From Halichondria panicea (Eukaryota; Porifera; Demospongiae; Suberitida; Halichondriidae): a DNA stretch of 64,000 nucleotides. Location of the stretch: the NCBI RefSeq assembly GCF_963675165.1, contig NC_087384.1, forward strand, positions 6,497,182-6,561,181, in the 5' to 3' direction. Shown here in pieces: positions 1-10,887 of the stretch. The notes under the pieces were generated by a model, which worked only from the letters and a program-made list of their open reading frames with translations, searched no databases and was not told the DNA's origin. The translations under genes and the position numbers were made by a program. Each line of letters starts with the position of its first letter. Position 1 is the stretch's first letter.

Positions 1-2
1 CT

Positions 3-146
3 GAAGCCACGAAGAAAATCCGTTTGGTTCAAAGGAATTTCGCTCGTATGGGCAAGGCAGGAGAGTCTGATCGTCACATTCCCACACTGAAGCCCAAGCA
101 TCTGTATGCAGGCAAACGAAAGCAAGGAAAGACTTCTAGAAGATAG
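3..146 (+). CDS. GTPBP4: C-terminal end of nucleolar GTP-binding protein 1 (NOG1/GTPBP4), partial
   Basis: The window opens inside an exon whose frame (codons from base 3) gives 47 residues and a TAG stop at 144-146. The basic tail contains GKAGESDRHI, KPKHL and AGKRKQGKTSRR, matching the conserved end of NOG1/GTPBP4, a GTPase needed for 60S ribosomal subunit assembly in the nucleolus. The GTPase domain lies outside the window to the left. Family assignment comes from remembered conservation of the tail only, so it is a strong but partial identification. The next gene starts 127 bases downstream on the same strand. Confidence 0.85.
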   Translation, partial: EATKKIRLVQRNFARMGKAGESDRHIPTLKPKHLYAGKRKQGKTSRR

Positions 147-273
147 ACTATAATTATACCCACATGTATGGACGTTATTATAATTTTTTAGTGTGATTAT
201 CATAATTAATTATTCTACAATTGGTAAAGATCATGTAAACAATTGAGTAAATATATTAAAGAACCACACAAGC

Positions 274-2983
274 ATGGCTGTCTCTACTGGAACAAGACTA
301 CTAACCCTGCTAGAAGGACTACCTCTCCTCTCATGCTCTAAGCTACAACAACCAGTCTGCCTACTCAGTACCAAGACAAGAGTGAGCAGATACAAACACA
401 AACAACTATCATCATCATCCAGTCATCACGGACAACGTCGGCGTCTCGTCATTCTTGGAACAGGTTGGGGAAGCTACAGCGTCTTCAAGAATGTCAATAA
501 GAAATTATTTGATGTGATTGTTATAAGTCCTCGCAATCATTTCCTCTTCACCCCTCTCCTGGCTAGCACGACCGTCGGTACACTCGAGTTTCGAAGCATT
601 ATTGAGCCTGTAAGAAACTCCGGCTTTAGAGACGAACACCATTTCCATTTGTCCTATGCTCAGAGGCTAGATACAGAGAATCGCCTGGTGTACTGTGAGA
701 GTGCTCTGGACTCTACTAGGAAGTATAGTGTCGAGTATGATCACCTCGTGATTGGTGTCGGTGCCGTATCCAGTGATTTTGGGGTCCCTGGTGTAAAGGA
801 ACACGCATTCTTTCTCAAGGTTAAATAGTTTTAAGCGTTTCTAGCATGTCAATTAACAAACACGCTTCTTACAATTGTAACTACTGTGTAATGTGTTTAG
901 CCATTTAACTTATCAGGTCGTTACAATGTAATTATTTAGTACGGCACAAAAGTTGTAACAAATATTCTATTCTATTCTACAATGCAGGAAATTGTTGATG
1001 CGCGTCGAATTCGGAATCGGATATTGACCAACTTTGAGCTAGCCACTCAACTGTTAGAGAGTGACCCTGACCGGAGGAGGCTGCTCCATGTGGTGATAGT
1101 GGGGGGTGGGCCCACTGGGGTGGAGTTTGGTGCAGAGTTCTACGACTTCTTCCAACAGGTGTGATAATAGATGATAATCATCTACCAGCTAAAAGTGTGT
1201 TTTCTCCGAAATTAGCCGTTTTAAAGTTTTAAAAGTATCATAACCTCTGACTGCCCGCCCATAACTTGAGTAAGGATTGTATAAAAAATTATAGTGAATT
1301 TAACTATAGTCAACGTCTTTCATCTGTATAGCTAAATCTATAATTATAATAATTATGACATAATTACACAACATTAGGATTTAGGGCGTTTATTCCCAGA
1401 GGAGAAACTGGACGTACAGGTCACACTCATAGAAGCTAATCAGATCCTGTCTTCTTTCGACAAGAAACTACGCAACTACACCGAGAAGTTGATGAAGAAA
1501 AGAAAATCCATGAACATTGTCCAGGCCTCAGTGGTTGGTGAGTGCAACCAATATCAATACTTCAACATCTTTTAAACAGCCATAATTTAGCTAGTAACGA
1601 TGATCCAATGTCAAAACTTTTATGATTTTCTGAAAGCTTAGAAAGAGACCTTTCAAATGATGTGTTTAAATCCAAAATTTCATCGGGGCCATAATTTGTC
1701 ATTTTTCGGCCTTGGACCATGGGCTATAATCCATGGTATTTGGTCGAAATTAGCATCTTTTTTCATCTCCTAAATATGAAAAATGATGCTACCATTTGAA
1801 AGGCCTTTTTCTAAGCTTTCAGAAAATCATATAATCATTGACATTGGATCAACGATACTAAAGTTATGGCTGTTTTTGTTCTTTTATCAACATCATGTAT
1901 GCAGAGGTGACAGCCACTGAAGTGAGGCTGAGCAATGGCCAGACTATTCCTTGTGGACTGGTGGTGTGGTCGACGGGAGTAGCTCCACGGAGGTTCACTA
2001 AAGACTTGCAGCTGGACAAGAACAAGAGAGGACAGGTGGCAATTGGCAAATAATTATGCATAATCTTGACTCCATAAGAGACAATCATGTGTTGTTGTAT
2101 TCCTGTTAGTTCTTAGATTTTCCTGTCTCAGAGAGTTTTTTGGTGTCTCTATTTCTCTCTATACTTATAGATCAGAGTGGACGACCACCTGCGTGCCTAT
2201 GGTGATGGGACTGGGCTCGTGTATGCCCTGGGGGACTGTGCCAGTGTGGAGGGCCAGGAGCTCCCCTGCACTGCACAGGCCGCCGAGAGACAAGGTATTT
2301 ATCTGGCCAGAGCTCTCGGGGAGACTGTCAAGGGAGAACAACCGGAGGCCTTCCTCTTCAAGCCCTGGGGCATGCTCGCGTACGTGGGTGGGTACAAGGC
2401 TCTCGTGGATAAGTCCAATATCAAGTCACAAGGTAATTTCATACAGTGGCTTTAAAGTAATACTTTACCATATTCTAGAATGTTTTGCGAACATCAAATA
2501 TGTACGTGATTTTGCGATTTTTGATTGTAAACTTATGTCAGTAGTGTATGACATCACAAAATGCAAAGGGTTTGATCGCAAAGTCTGCTGATTTTGGTTT
2601 GTTTGCGCTAGCTAGTATTACGGTATAATCTAAGATAAAATCCTCTACAGTATCCATGGTCAATTATTCGAAATAAAAGTTGTGTTTTTAAAAGCATTGT
2701 GGTTTCTTTGTTAATTGTAAGTATGTTTGCTAACAAAAATGATTCGGTTTTTAGCAATTCATTTTCGCCTCTACATTTGTAAGTGCATTTTTTAAAAATT
2801 TAAAGGCAATTTCTTCCATTAAATATTTTAATAAACGTTGTTTGTTTTGGTGCAGGATTCCACTCGTGGGTGCTATGGAGATCAGCCTACGCCACTCAAC
2901 TGGGCAGCTGGCGACTCAGAATGCAAGTCCCTATAGACTGGTGTAAGACCTTCTTTTTTGGTCGTGACACATCTAGATTTTGA
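274..2983 (+). CDS. Type II (alternative, rotenone-insensitive) NADH:ubiquinone oxidoreductase, NDH-2
   Basis: Six exons keep frame: 274-819, 988-1158, 1378-1537, 1905-2035, 2171-2432, 2856-2983, giving 465 residues. Two dinucleotide-binding motifs are visible: GTGWGS at residues 62-67 (FAD) and GGGPTG at 221-226 (NADH). The ALGDC segment in exon 5 and the C-terminal SWVLWRSAY region are typical of eukaryotic NDH-2. The first 50 or so residues are rich in Ser, Arg and Lys without acids, consistent with a mitochondrial presequence. In this family NADH electrons pass to ubiquinone without proton pumping, bypassing complex I. No EF-hand insert is visible. Intron 3 carries a 290-bp foldback repeat and intron 5 a second repeat family. 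Identification is confident; matrix versus outer-face orientation cannot be told. Confidence 0.93.
1578..1872. repeat. Foldback repeat family A, copy 1 (NDH-2 intron 3)
   Basis: About 295 bases almost self-complementary end to end. The left arm runs from CATAATTT through GAAAGCTTAGAAAGA; the right arm is its mirror (TCTAAGCTTTCAGAAAATC), around the centre CCATGGGCTATAATCCATGG. Two further full copies lie at 50047-50337 and 59230-59531. Confidence 0.85.
2461..2640. repeat. Repeat family B, copy 1 (NDH-2 intron 5)
   Basis: Contains TTCTAGAATGTTTTGCGAAC followed by GATTTTGCGA and GATCGCAAAG segments that recur at 8964-9156 and 41239-41443. Probably a degraded miniature element; boundaries are approximate. 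Confidence 0.6.
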
Positions 2984-3182
2984 GCTAGTGTGTGTAAAAA
3001 TGTATGGTTATTATTTTTTATGTGCAAAATGTAGTTAAAAATAATAATTATAAACCAAAAAGTGATTTTCTGTCATTAGCACAAAATAATGTAACCACAA
3101 CAAAGAATGGGTGGGCGTGTCCTTTATCAATCTGTAATGACGGCCACGCCCATCTAAACAAGACACTAGTGCAGTACTATCA

Positions 3183-3428
3183 ATGGCGAGTCGAGGCAAG
3201 ATTCAGGTTCTCTACCAGCAGGCCAGACTAACGTTCTCTAAGAAGAAGGGCCCTTCTTTGGAGAATGGATTCTCAGAAGAGCTGGGCAATCTAAAGACAC
3301 TAGTGAGAGATACAATACAAACTGTTGGATCCTTCAATTATATCTATACTAAATATAAATATACATCACATAAAGATCATGTACTTAGGAATGTGCCCTC
3401 TGTCGAATCTTTTAGCACCACACACCCA

Positions 3429-3488
<60 letters not shown>

Positions 3489-5414
3489 CAGTTTAACGGC
3501 GACAGATTTTGATATCACTCCGGATGTGACTAAGAAGCGATGGGATTATAAGCCATACGTCACCGACTCGCCAGCTGCTTGCATGGAGGTCTACGAATGT
3601 CAGGACTTCATTATCGGCCTGTTTTTGATAAAACCCCAGAAGTCCATACCATTACACAATCATCCTGGCATGCATGGAATCATGTGAGCCCGTGTTCTGT
3701 CTATAGTGTCCAAGTTCTCTTTGAAATTTGGTGTTTTGAAACGGGGGGCCATAACTTGAGCTTGGGTGGTTCAATTTCAGTGATTTAAACATTTTTGAGG
3801 AGTTCAATGTTAAGTCTATAACATGGTATGTTTACAACCTAGCCTTGATTCTAGGCCTCAGGGGAAAATTAGTTTTGGATTATGTCAAAATTTGCTTCCT
3901 CTCCACACACACGTGCAGGAAGATACTACTGGGCAGTATGACGGTGACCTCGTACACTCGCGCGGCCGCCGTCAGAGGACGTAGTGATGGAGGCAGCAAA
4001 GGACAAGGTGATGGAGGCAGCTTTTCCGCTAGCCTCGTGTCAAAGGTCACCTACACTCCTCAGAGCGAGCCGTGTTGTTTGGAACCACACTCACGCAACC
4101 TTCACGAGATTGTTGCCAGCGAGTAAGTTGGAAAGCTATGGCACTTGCAGTAAAAACAGATAATTATTGTCAGTTAATCATAGCCTTATATTGGATATGC
4201 ACATTTGTACAGTGTTTCCCTCTATCTTATCTTTTAATTTCTTTCTCCTAACTCTCTCCCTTTCTTCCTAACTATCCCCCAACTAACACTCCAGACAACC
4301 TTTTAACATTTTATTTTTACACACCCTCAATCAATGGAGCCCCCCCCTCACACACACACACCCTCAATCAATGGAGCCCCCCCCCCTCACACACACACAC
4401 CCTCAATCAATGGAGCCCCCCCCTCACACACACACACAGTCAGTCAGTGGTGTTCCTAGACATACTGGGACCTCCATATAATCCCAAGCTAGGCAGAGAC
4501 TGTGCATACTACTTCAGAGAGGAACCCTCACCAAGAGATCACTCAGAAGAGGAGTAAGTGGCAACCTGTCGATTTTATATCCTTTCTTGGAATTTTTTGT
4601 AGAATATTAATGGATCCTTCCAATGTACAGTGGGAGACAGGCAGACCAGTGCTTAATGTTGTGTGACTGACTACTGTATAGTGGGTATATTTCGAGGGTA
4701 TCATAATATTATACCCACGAATTTATTAGCGCATGCATGCATATATATATATATACTGCAAAAAGGCCGTCTTATTCTGTGAAAATTAAAATCTGCTTTT
4801 AAATCTTTCCACGGAGGTTTATACCATCGAAATATACCCGCAACTTTATTATGGTGTTTCTTTTGTGAATGGTTGTACTTCTATTTTCCTGCAGGTCTAT
4901 TCTTCTGAAACCTGGTCCTAATCCAGCGTGGTTTACATGTATCCCTTTGGTAAGTCAATGTCAGTTACAGAGCGTAGTCACTAGTACCGTACGGGTAGAA
5001 AATTTCAAGGGTGTAAATTTTCGTGCAATTCAATATTCTGTCTTATTTGGAAAATTTCGCGGGTAGTAAATTTCGTGGAGTTAGGGTGTGTCACTATCTC
5101 GCATGCGTAAACAAAGCCTTTCGCGGGTTTTAATTTTCGTGTTCTGCAGCCACCCACGAAAAACGCGAAATTAAAAACACCTCGAAATTTTCTACGTACT
5201 AGTTATAAGTCTGTTAATAGTACAATGACCTCCATAATCAAGATGAACTATACATTACTCAGTAGTACAATGACCTCAAATAGTTAACCTATAATATACT
5301 ACACAAAAAGCAGTAATATAATAATTAAATAACTGTTAATGATTTCTCTCTCTCTCTCTCTCTCTTTTGCAGACTTATTCTGGACCTAAAGTTAATCCTT
5401 CAATCAACAGTTAG
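3183..5414 (+). CDS. ADO: Cysteamine (2-aminoethanethiol) dioxygenase / N-terminal cysteine dioxygenase
   Basis: Six exons: 3183-3302, 3484-3683, 3919-4122, 4440-4553, 4895-4949, 5373-5414; 244 residues against about 270 in human ADO. This cupin iron enzyme adds O2 to cysteamine and to N-terminal cysteines of regulatory proteins, acting as an oxygen sensor in animals. The three expected iron ligands are present: His98 and His100 in IPLHNHPGMHG and His169 in RNLHEI. The Cys-x-Tyr pair (Cys196, Tyr198 in GRDCAYY) matches the residues cross-linked in the human enzyme. The family C-terminal GPKV motif is encoded by the last exon. Exons 2 and 4 are preceded directly by CA repeats. An AATAAA lies at 5571, about 155 bases after the stop. 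Start chosen at the ATG giving the ASRGKIQ N-terminus. Confidence 0.93.
3420..3483. repeat. (CA)n microsatellite abutting ADO exon 2 acceptor
   Basis: CA dinucleotide run ending in the acceptor AG at 3482-3483; it occupies the place of the normal pyrimidine tract. Confidence 0.95.
4319..4439. repeat. Tandem repeat of about 40 bp, three copies, ADO intron 3
   Basis: Three head-to-tail copies containing CTCAATCAATGGAGCC, a C run and a CA run. The last copy ends in the acceptor of ADO exon 4. Confidence 0.9.
4674..4853. repeat. Foldback repeat family C, copy 1 (ADO intron 4)
   Basis: Arms read GTGGGTATATTTCGAGGGTA on the left and a mirrored TACCATCGAAATATACCCGC on the right. A related copy is at 40880-41035, and looser relatives with CGAGG/CCTCG arms occur at 4986-5208, 18972-19094 and 23690-23830. 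Confidence 0.7.
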
Positions 5415-5788
5415 TGGGCGGGGCTCCCTCCGTCCATTTTTGTTATTTGTTTGTAAATCCCCGGCCCCTGAGTTCAGAGTTCAGTTAACTAACCATCATT
5501 AATGTACGTACGTAACGTTGTACAATAATTATTATGTCACTGACCTTGTCTACCATAATTATATGAATTCAATAAAAAAATTGTCACGACTGCATTCAAC
5601 GTACTCGTGGTGGAATTAAAGCATAATAATAATAATGGAGAGTTGCATGCTATAAAAAATTGTAATAAATTATATGCAAAAAATTAATTGTAAAAAAAAT
5701 TGGTGTAAAAATGTTATAGTATATATAATTATATATATACATACACAGCATGGTGATTATTTGAAAGCTTGTCTGCAATAAGATTGGT
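5415..5788. other. Convergent intergenic spacer (ADO / RAB34 3' ends)
   Basis: AT-rich spacer of 374 bases with the AATAAA at 5571 assigned to ADO and several poly-T/poly-A runs. I see no coding or RNA gene in it. Confidence 0.7.
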
Positions 5789-6990
5789 TTATCTTGAGCA
5801 ACAGTTCTTTTTTTTCTTACTTGACAATTCAGTCGGTTTCTTTAGCTCTGTGGGTGTGTGTGTGTGTGTGGGGGGGTATATACATACATGACTTGGTTTG
5901 GTAAGATTAGCTACAAATCCAAAGTCTACACAGTAGCGTCTATAAAGTACGTATAATAATACTAGGGCTATGGTACAGCTAGGGAGGGGCTAGCATTAAA
6001 ATTTAAAACTAAAAATTACTAGAAGTGGAACTCAAAGCTTGTTTCGTGCAGCCTATTAAACGCCCCTCTCGCCCACTCACTGATGAGGGACGATGATGAC
6101 TCCAACTGACGCTGTCCATTCTCAGCTGTCGATGCTGTTATCTTGATCTCTCTCATGAGAACACTCTCAAATGCTACCACGGATATACGAGTGAACACCT
6201 CTTCAATATTCTCCCCTGTCCGAGAGCTGGTGCTCCAATACTCCGCCCCGTACTTGTCGGCAAATTCCTCCGCTTTCTTCTCCATTTCCGAGCATGCCCA
6301 GTCAGACTGTGCGTGGGAGGGGGTATCGTGTTACTATGGTAACTAACAGAGTACGACTATATGTATAGACGAGGCCTGGTTGTTGACTTAGCTCACCACG
6401 AGATCTCTCTTGGTTGCAATGAGAAACACTTCGAAGTTGTTAACATTGCAATGCTCTTGTGCTTCTTGTAGCCACTCTCTGAGTGTCGGAAACACACACA
6501 GTAAATATTAAATACACACTTACTTCATATACTACCAGAGATTTGAAAAAACAGTAGGTTTATACACAAAAAGAAATTAGCTGCACCTGCTTTAATAATT
6601 GTACTGTCTATCTACATAAAGTATACAGGTTCACAATTGCCAGTTATATATTATACATGCAGGTATAGGTCAAACACACATGCACTTATAGTTATCTCCA
6701 CAGGTATAATACGTGTTACTGAACCACTCACTCTGTTCTGTACAAAGAATCGATACTCGTCAGGTCAAACGCTACCACAACCACTGCAAAGGAGGGACCG
6801 AGGCTATGATGACCTTTTATTAAGGTGAACACAGAATATAGAAAGTAGCTACATGCAGTGTAACAGAAATCACAGAGATCAGATTGAGAGACAATGAATA
6901 TACAGGATAATATTAAAGCTCACACCTTGGGCCCCTCTGAAATAAGCGGTTGTCACTCCTTTAAATCTATCAGCTCCAGCCGTGTCCCAG

Positions 6991-7031
<41 letters not shown>

Positions 7032-9485
7032 GTGTGAGAGGGGGGATTACGTGTGAGGCAGTACAATACTGAAATAGTATCCATCCAGCTGGTGACATCA
7101 CTTATGACTTCAACAGTATAATTATTTTACATATGCATATGCTAACCACACACACAGCAACGTACACTATACCCCCCACACAGTGCACACAGCAACGTAC
7201 ACTATACCCCCCACACAGTGAGTGCACACACACACACACACACACACACACTATATAGTGTATACGCAGAAGGCTACTTATTAAATTAAGCAGCTAACCA
7301 CAACTAAACAGATGCTAAACGAACTAAAGAGAGGAATGGCTGAACACAACTCTAGCATGTCTACACAATACTAGTACTTACTAGAGTATACCCACTTCAA
7401 TTAAAAGCCATTGCGTCTATACTTCAAGCCAACTCGATCAACCAAGTGTGCTAGGATATACTCACGGTATACTGGTACTGTGTGTGTAGCACACTTATGC
7501 TGTAATTCCTTGTAGTATGATAGTTGACACAGACACTATGGGGGAGGGTGTGTTAATGGCTGCTAACTGCGTCAGAACCACTGGCTACACTGCATTCTAA
7601 TTAACTCCTAACCGTAGTGATGAGGGAGGGGGGGATTTTCCAGAAGTAGAACAGTGGATTCAAATTACACAAGGAGGCTAGATGGAGACACACAAGTTGG
7701 CTACTTCAAGTGGGGATCCACAAAAGCATGAATGTGAACAAAGACCAACTAACTACCTGACCATTGCCAGGAGATATGACTCATTTCGAAATACTACTCC
7801 AATTTCTGCATAGCCAGACATCACTACATGTATACTGTATGTATGAGACAGGGAACATCTCTCGGGAACTATAGAGCTAAATTAATACTCAATAATAATT
7901 ATAGTATCATATTTCAAGGGTTCTACTTAGGGACACACTACAAATACTCTAGGCATCTCTCCCTGGTGCACTAATGACAAGCAGAGACAGTGAGGCACAC
8001 AACTGAATAGTAAAGTTGGTGGAAGAGATTCTCCAGACTAGAGCCGAAATACACCCCAAGAAGCAGACAGACAGTATGGCTATATAGATACAGGAGGAGA
8101 CATACGTATACGTAGACTCACATCTGCATGTGGAAGGGGACTCCAAGGATCTTGTACTTCTCAACCTCAAAGTCCACACCTATGGTTGTCTTGTAGTTCC
8201 TCTCGAAAATGTCCCGACAGTATCTGTACACGATTAAAACATACCAGATGAATGTCGTTCATGAGATCATGACCCAACACTCCACAGCCAGTTCTTAATT
8301 GTGTACACAGCAATTATGAGTCACTATAAGAGATTGCATAGTTTGTGATACTTGAGCTACTGGCAATACAAACTGCCCACAACATTCTAGTACCTATACT
8401 GTCATGCAGTATACACAAGTCATACTCAGAGGAAATAGCTGTGTACTAGCTCTTAGTTATACATAGCTGTGTAAGACAACTCTGCAAATAGCTTGAAAAT
8501 GGACTGGGAATTACAAAATAGAATGATCTCAATATAAAATTTTCAATAAAACACGCGTGAATGCTTTGTATACAAACATTTATTTTATACAATAATTATT
8601 ATGTATACTCTATACAGTATAGATTACTGAGAGTTTCAGGTAGTATACAGTATAGATTACTGAGAGTTTCAGGTAGTATACAGTATAGATTACTGAGAGT
8701 TTCAGGTAGTATACAGTATATAATAGATTACTGAGAGTTTCAGGTAGTATTCAGTAGTTACCTGAGTACGAGTGATGTTTTCCCCACTCCAGGAGCACCA
8801 ATGATGATCACTTTGGCAGAGCGTCGGCTAAAACTGGAGGAAAACTCAAAATGCCTGCAAAATGTCAAAATGAAAATTATTATCAGTTACTGTATACCTA
8901 CTGCTCAATCAAACTATTCACAAAATCAAGCTTTCTTCAAATTGGGGAATCGCAGTAGTTACATGTATATACATTACTGGAATATTTTGCAGGTGAAAAA
9001 CCTTTGCGAATCAGCAAAAAAATTTACGCCTTGTGATCTAACTATTGGATTGCATAGCAATATACTGTGTGTGTGCATGTATGCACGGCTAAAGTCCTCT
9101 ACAACTCTAGCTAACAACACTTGTCCGTATTACTAGAATGTTTTGCGAGCATCGAACATAATAGCTGTTTATGTAATAATTATAATAGTTATGCTCTCTA
9201 ATTAACCTTCGTATGTTTATCTAAAGTGCTACTTTAACCGAACAATAATTAACAAACGACCCTATGTAAACTCTCTCTCACTCAATGCTTGCTATAATAT
9301 CCTTTACTCTGAAACTAGAATAATAGACACTCTATTGACTATAAAGCATTATTGGCAATAGTTGTTATGGTATCGCATGTCCCATTAGGGCATAAGGTGT
9401 CGATACGGGTCACTTGTGATTGCCACACTCCAGTACACACATGACAGCGTGCTGGGGTGTATATGATACTAACAGTACACACCAC

Positions 9486-9554
<69 letters not shown>

Positions 9555-9583
9555 TGTGTGTATGTGTGTGTGTGTGGGTGTGT

Positions 9584-9625
<42 letters not shown>

Positions 9626-10570
9626 TGCATATAATCCTGATCCATGCATGTAAGGTAAGTACACACCATATACACATGTGGGACAAGACATCTTGATCAT
9701 ACTTATGGTACCGACTAAAAAAACATTTGTAGTTGCTAGAATTGGCCGGGGGAAACACCAAAAAGCGTGTAAACGAGAAATCTGGCGAGAGCATAACTCC
9801 AATCTGTTACAACGTCATTTACATTGCTTCAAGACACTAACATCAGACATTCTCTTGTCCTATCCGACACAATATTATGCTGGCTCAGTGGTAGAGCTCG
9901 TATTGTCATCATTAACTACACAATGGCTTCACTTGTTGTATGTCCTACCAGCTGATTAATTGTAACATTTCTATGGTAACTACTACAACAACCGTACAAC
10001 AGCGGACCATGCAATCAACCAAACAAGATAATTATTAGGTTGATGATACGTGATAAATACTCATGGCATTGCAACAGACTAACTCTTACTACGTACAACA
10101 GAACTGCAAGAAAACTACGCCTCGAGGCATAATGAATCTCAAGTTAACCACAAAACCTCGTGTTAAATACAAGTACAGCGTGCCGTGTTTATAGTCTTGA
10201 TACTCACGGATTTCTGCTGTTTTCCTTGTGGGCACTGCAGAGCCTCTTTACCTCTGGTTTAAAGTCTGTCTGGTCGGCCCAAGCACCGTAGTTGAGTGGC
10301 GAAGACTGGGTAAACCGGGGGAAGGGAGGCATGCAATAATCGTTATGTCTATATTTATATTCTAATACAGAACAGTGAAGCTATCAGTGTTGTTAACACT
10401 TTCAAATGCCAACAACTTGCAATTGGCAATAGCCAATGAACACTACAGACATACCTACCTATCCCCGGCCCCATATAAATACCACCTAGCACTGCACTAT
10501 GTTCTAGTACCTTGGCATAGTCTTCTATTATCCTCTCTGCTGTTACACTATCTTTTGCAGTACTCGACAT
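5789..10570 (-). CDS. RAB34: Rab-family small GTPase, RAB34/RAB36 type, with altered P-loop and switch II
   Basis: Nine exons read from high to low coordinate: 10570-10511, 10305-10208, 8854-8762, 8223-8122, 6990-6926, 6783-6732, 6478-6397, 6306-6081, 5847-5789; 278 residues. The long N-terminal extension, the NYKTTIGVDFEVEK effector loop and the STSSRTGEN G5 motif fit RAB34/36, which act in Golgi/lysosome positioning and ciliogenesis. The P-loop is GAPGVGKT at 72-79, with Pro74 where Ras has Gly12. The switch II motif is WDTAGADRF: Ala124 replaces the catalytic Gln. G4 is TKRD. The last exon gives a KKKNCCSR tail, a CCXX geranylgeranylation signal. If the donor at 6080 is skipped, reading continues to a stop at 6019 and the tail lacks cysteines. 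The family is certain; RAB34 versus RAB36 is not resolved. Confidence 0.9.
6992..7026. repeat. (TG)n microsatellite next to RAB34 exon 5 acceptor
   Basis: On the minus strand this is a CA run leading straight into the acceptor of the exon that starts at 6990. Confidence 0.9.
8613..8750. repeat. 33-bp tandem repeat, four copies, RAB34 intron 3
   Basis: Unit contains GATTACTGAGAGTTTCAGG; copies 1-3 are near identical and copy 4 has a small insertion. It lies just beside the donor of the P-loop exon. Confidence 0.92.
8964..9156. repeat. Repeat family B, copy 2 (RAB34 intron 2)
   Basis: Carries GAAAAACCTTTGCGAAT and TACTAGAATGTTTTGCGAGC, shared with 41239-41443 and partly with 2461-2640. Confidence 0.7.
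9487..9624. repeat. Long (TG)n microsatellite
   Basis: Nearly 140 bases of TG repeat with a few interruptions, in RAB34 intron 2. Open reading frames of Cys/Val or His/Thr repeats here are artefacts. Confidence 0.97.
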
Positions 10571-10887
10571 CTTTCCCAGCGCTTACGTAGTGCGTTCTCT
10601 CCTATAAATTATAGCTAAACTTTATTACTTAGCCTTTATAGTAGTACACTTTGCGACTTCAACTCCCCAATGAGCAGCTAGCTTCAATATGTGGGAGGTA
10701 CAGACACATTCTTATAGCTGACCACATTATGTAAACACGCTCCCCATTTGCAACCATAGGCACTGTATTTTATAGTATATAACAGAGCAGAGTGTACTAG
10801 CATTGGACAAAGTAACAATTAAGTGATTTGCAAGATAACAGAAATGAAACGTTACTAGTAGCGCGAAGAACAAGCTCTATGGCTAGG
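10571..10887. other. Spacer between RFC5 3' end and RAB34 start
   Basis: This 317-base stretch must hold the RAB34 promoter and the RFC5 3' end, both on the minus strand. I see no further coding or RNA gene. Confidence 0.6.

Noticed and set aside
9339-9802. Overlapping frames of His/Thr or Cys/Val repeats on both strands
   Set aside because: Pure translation of the TG/CA microsatellite; open in all frames because the repeat has no stop codon.
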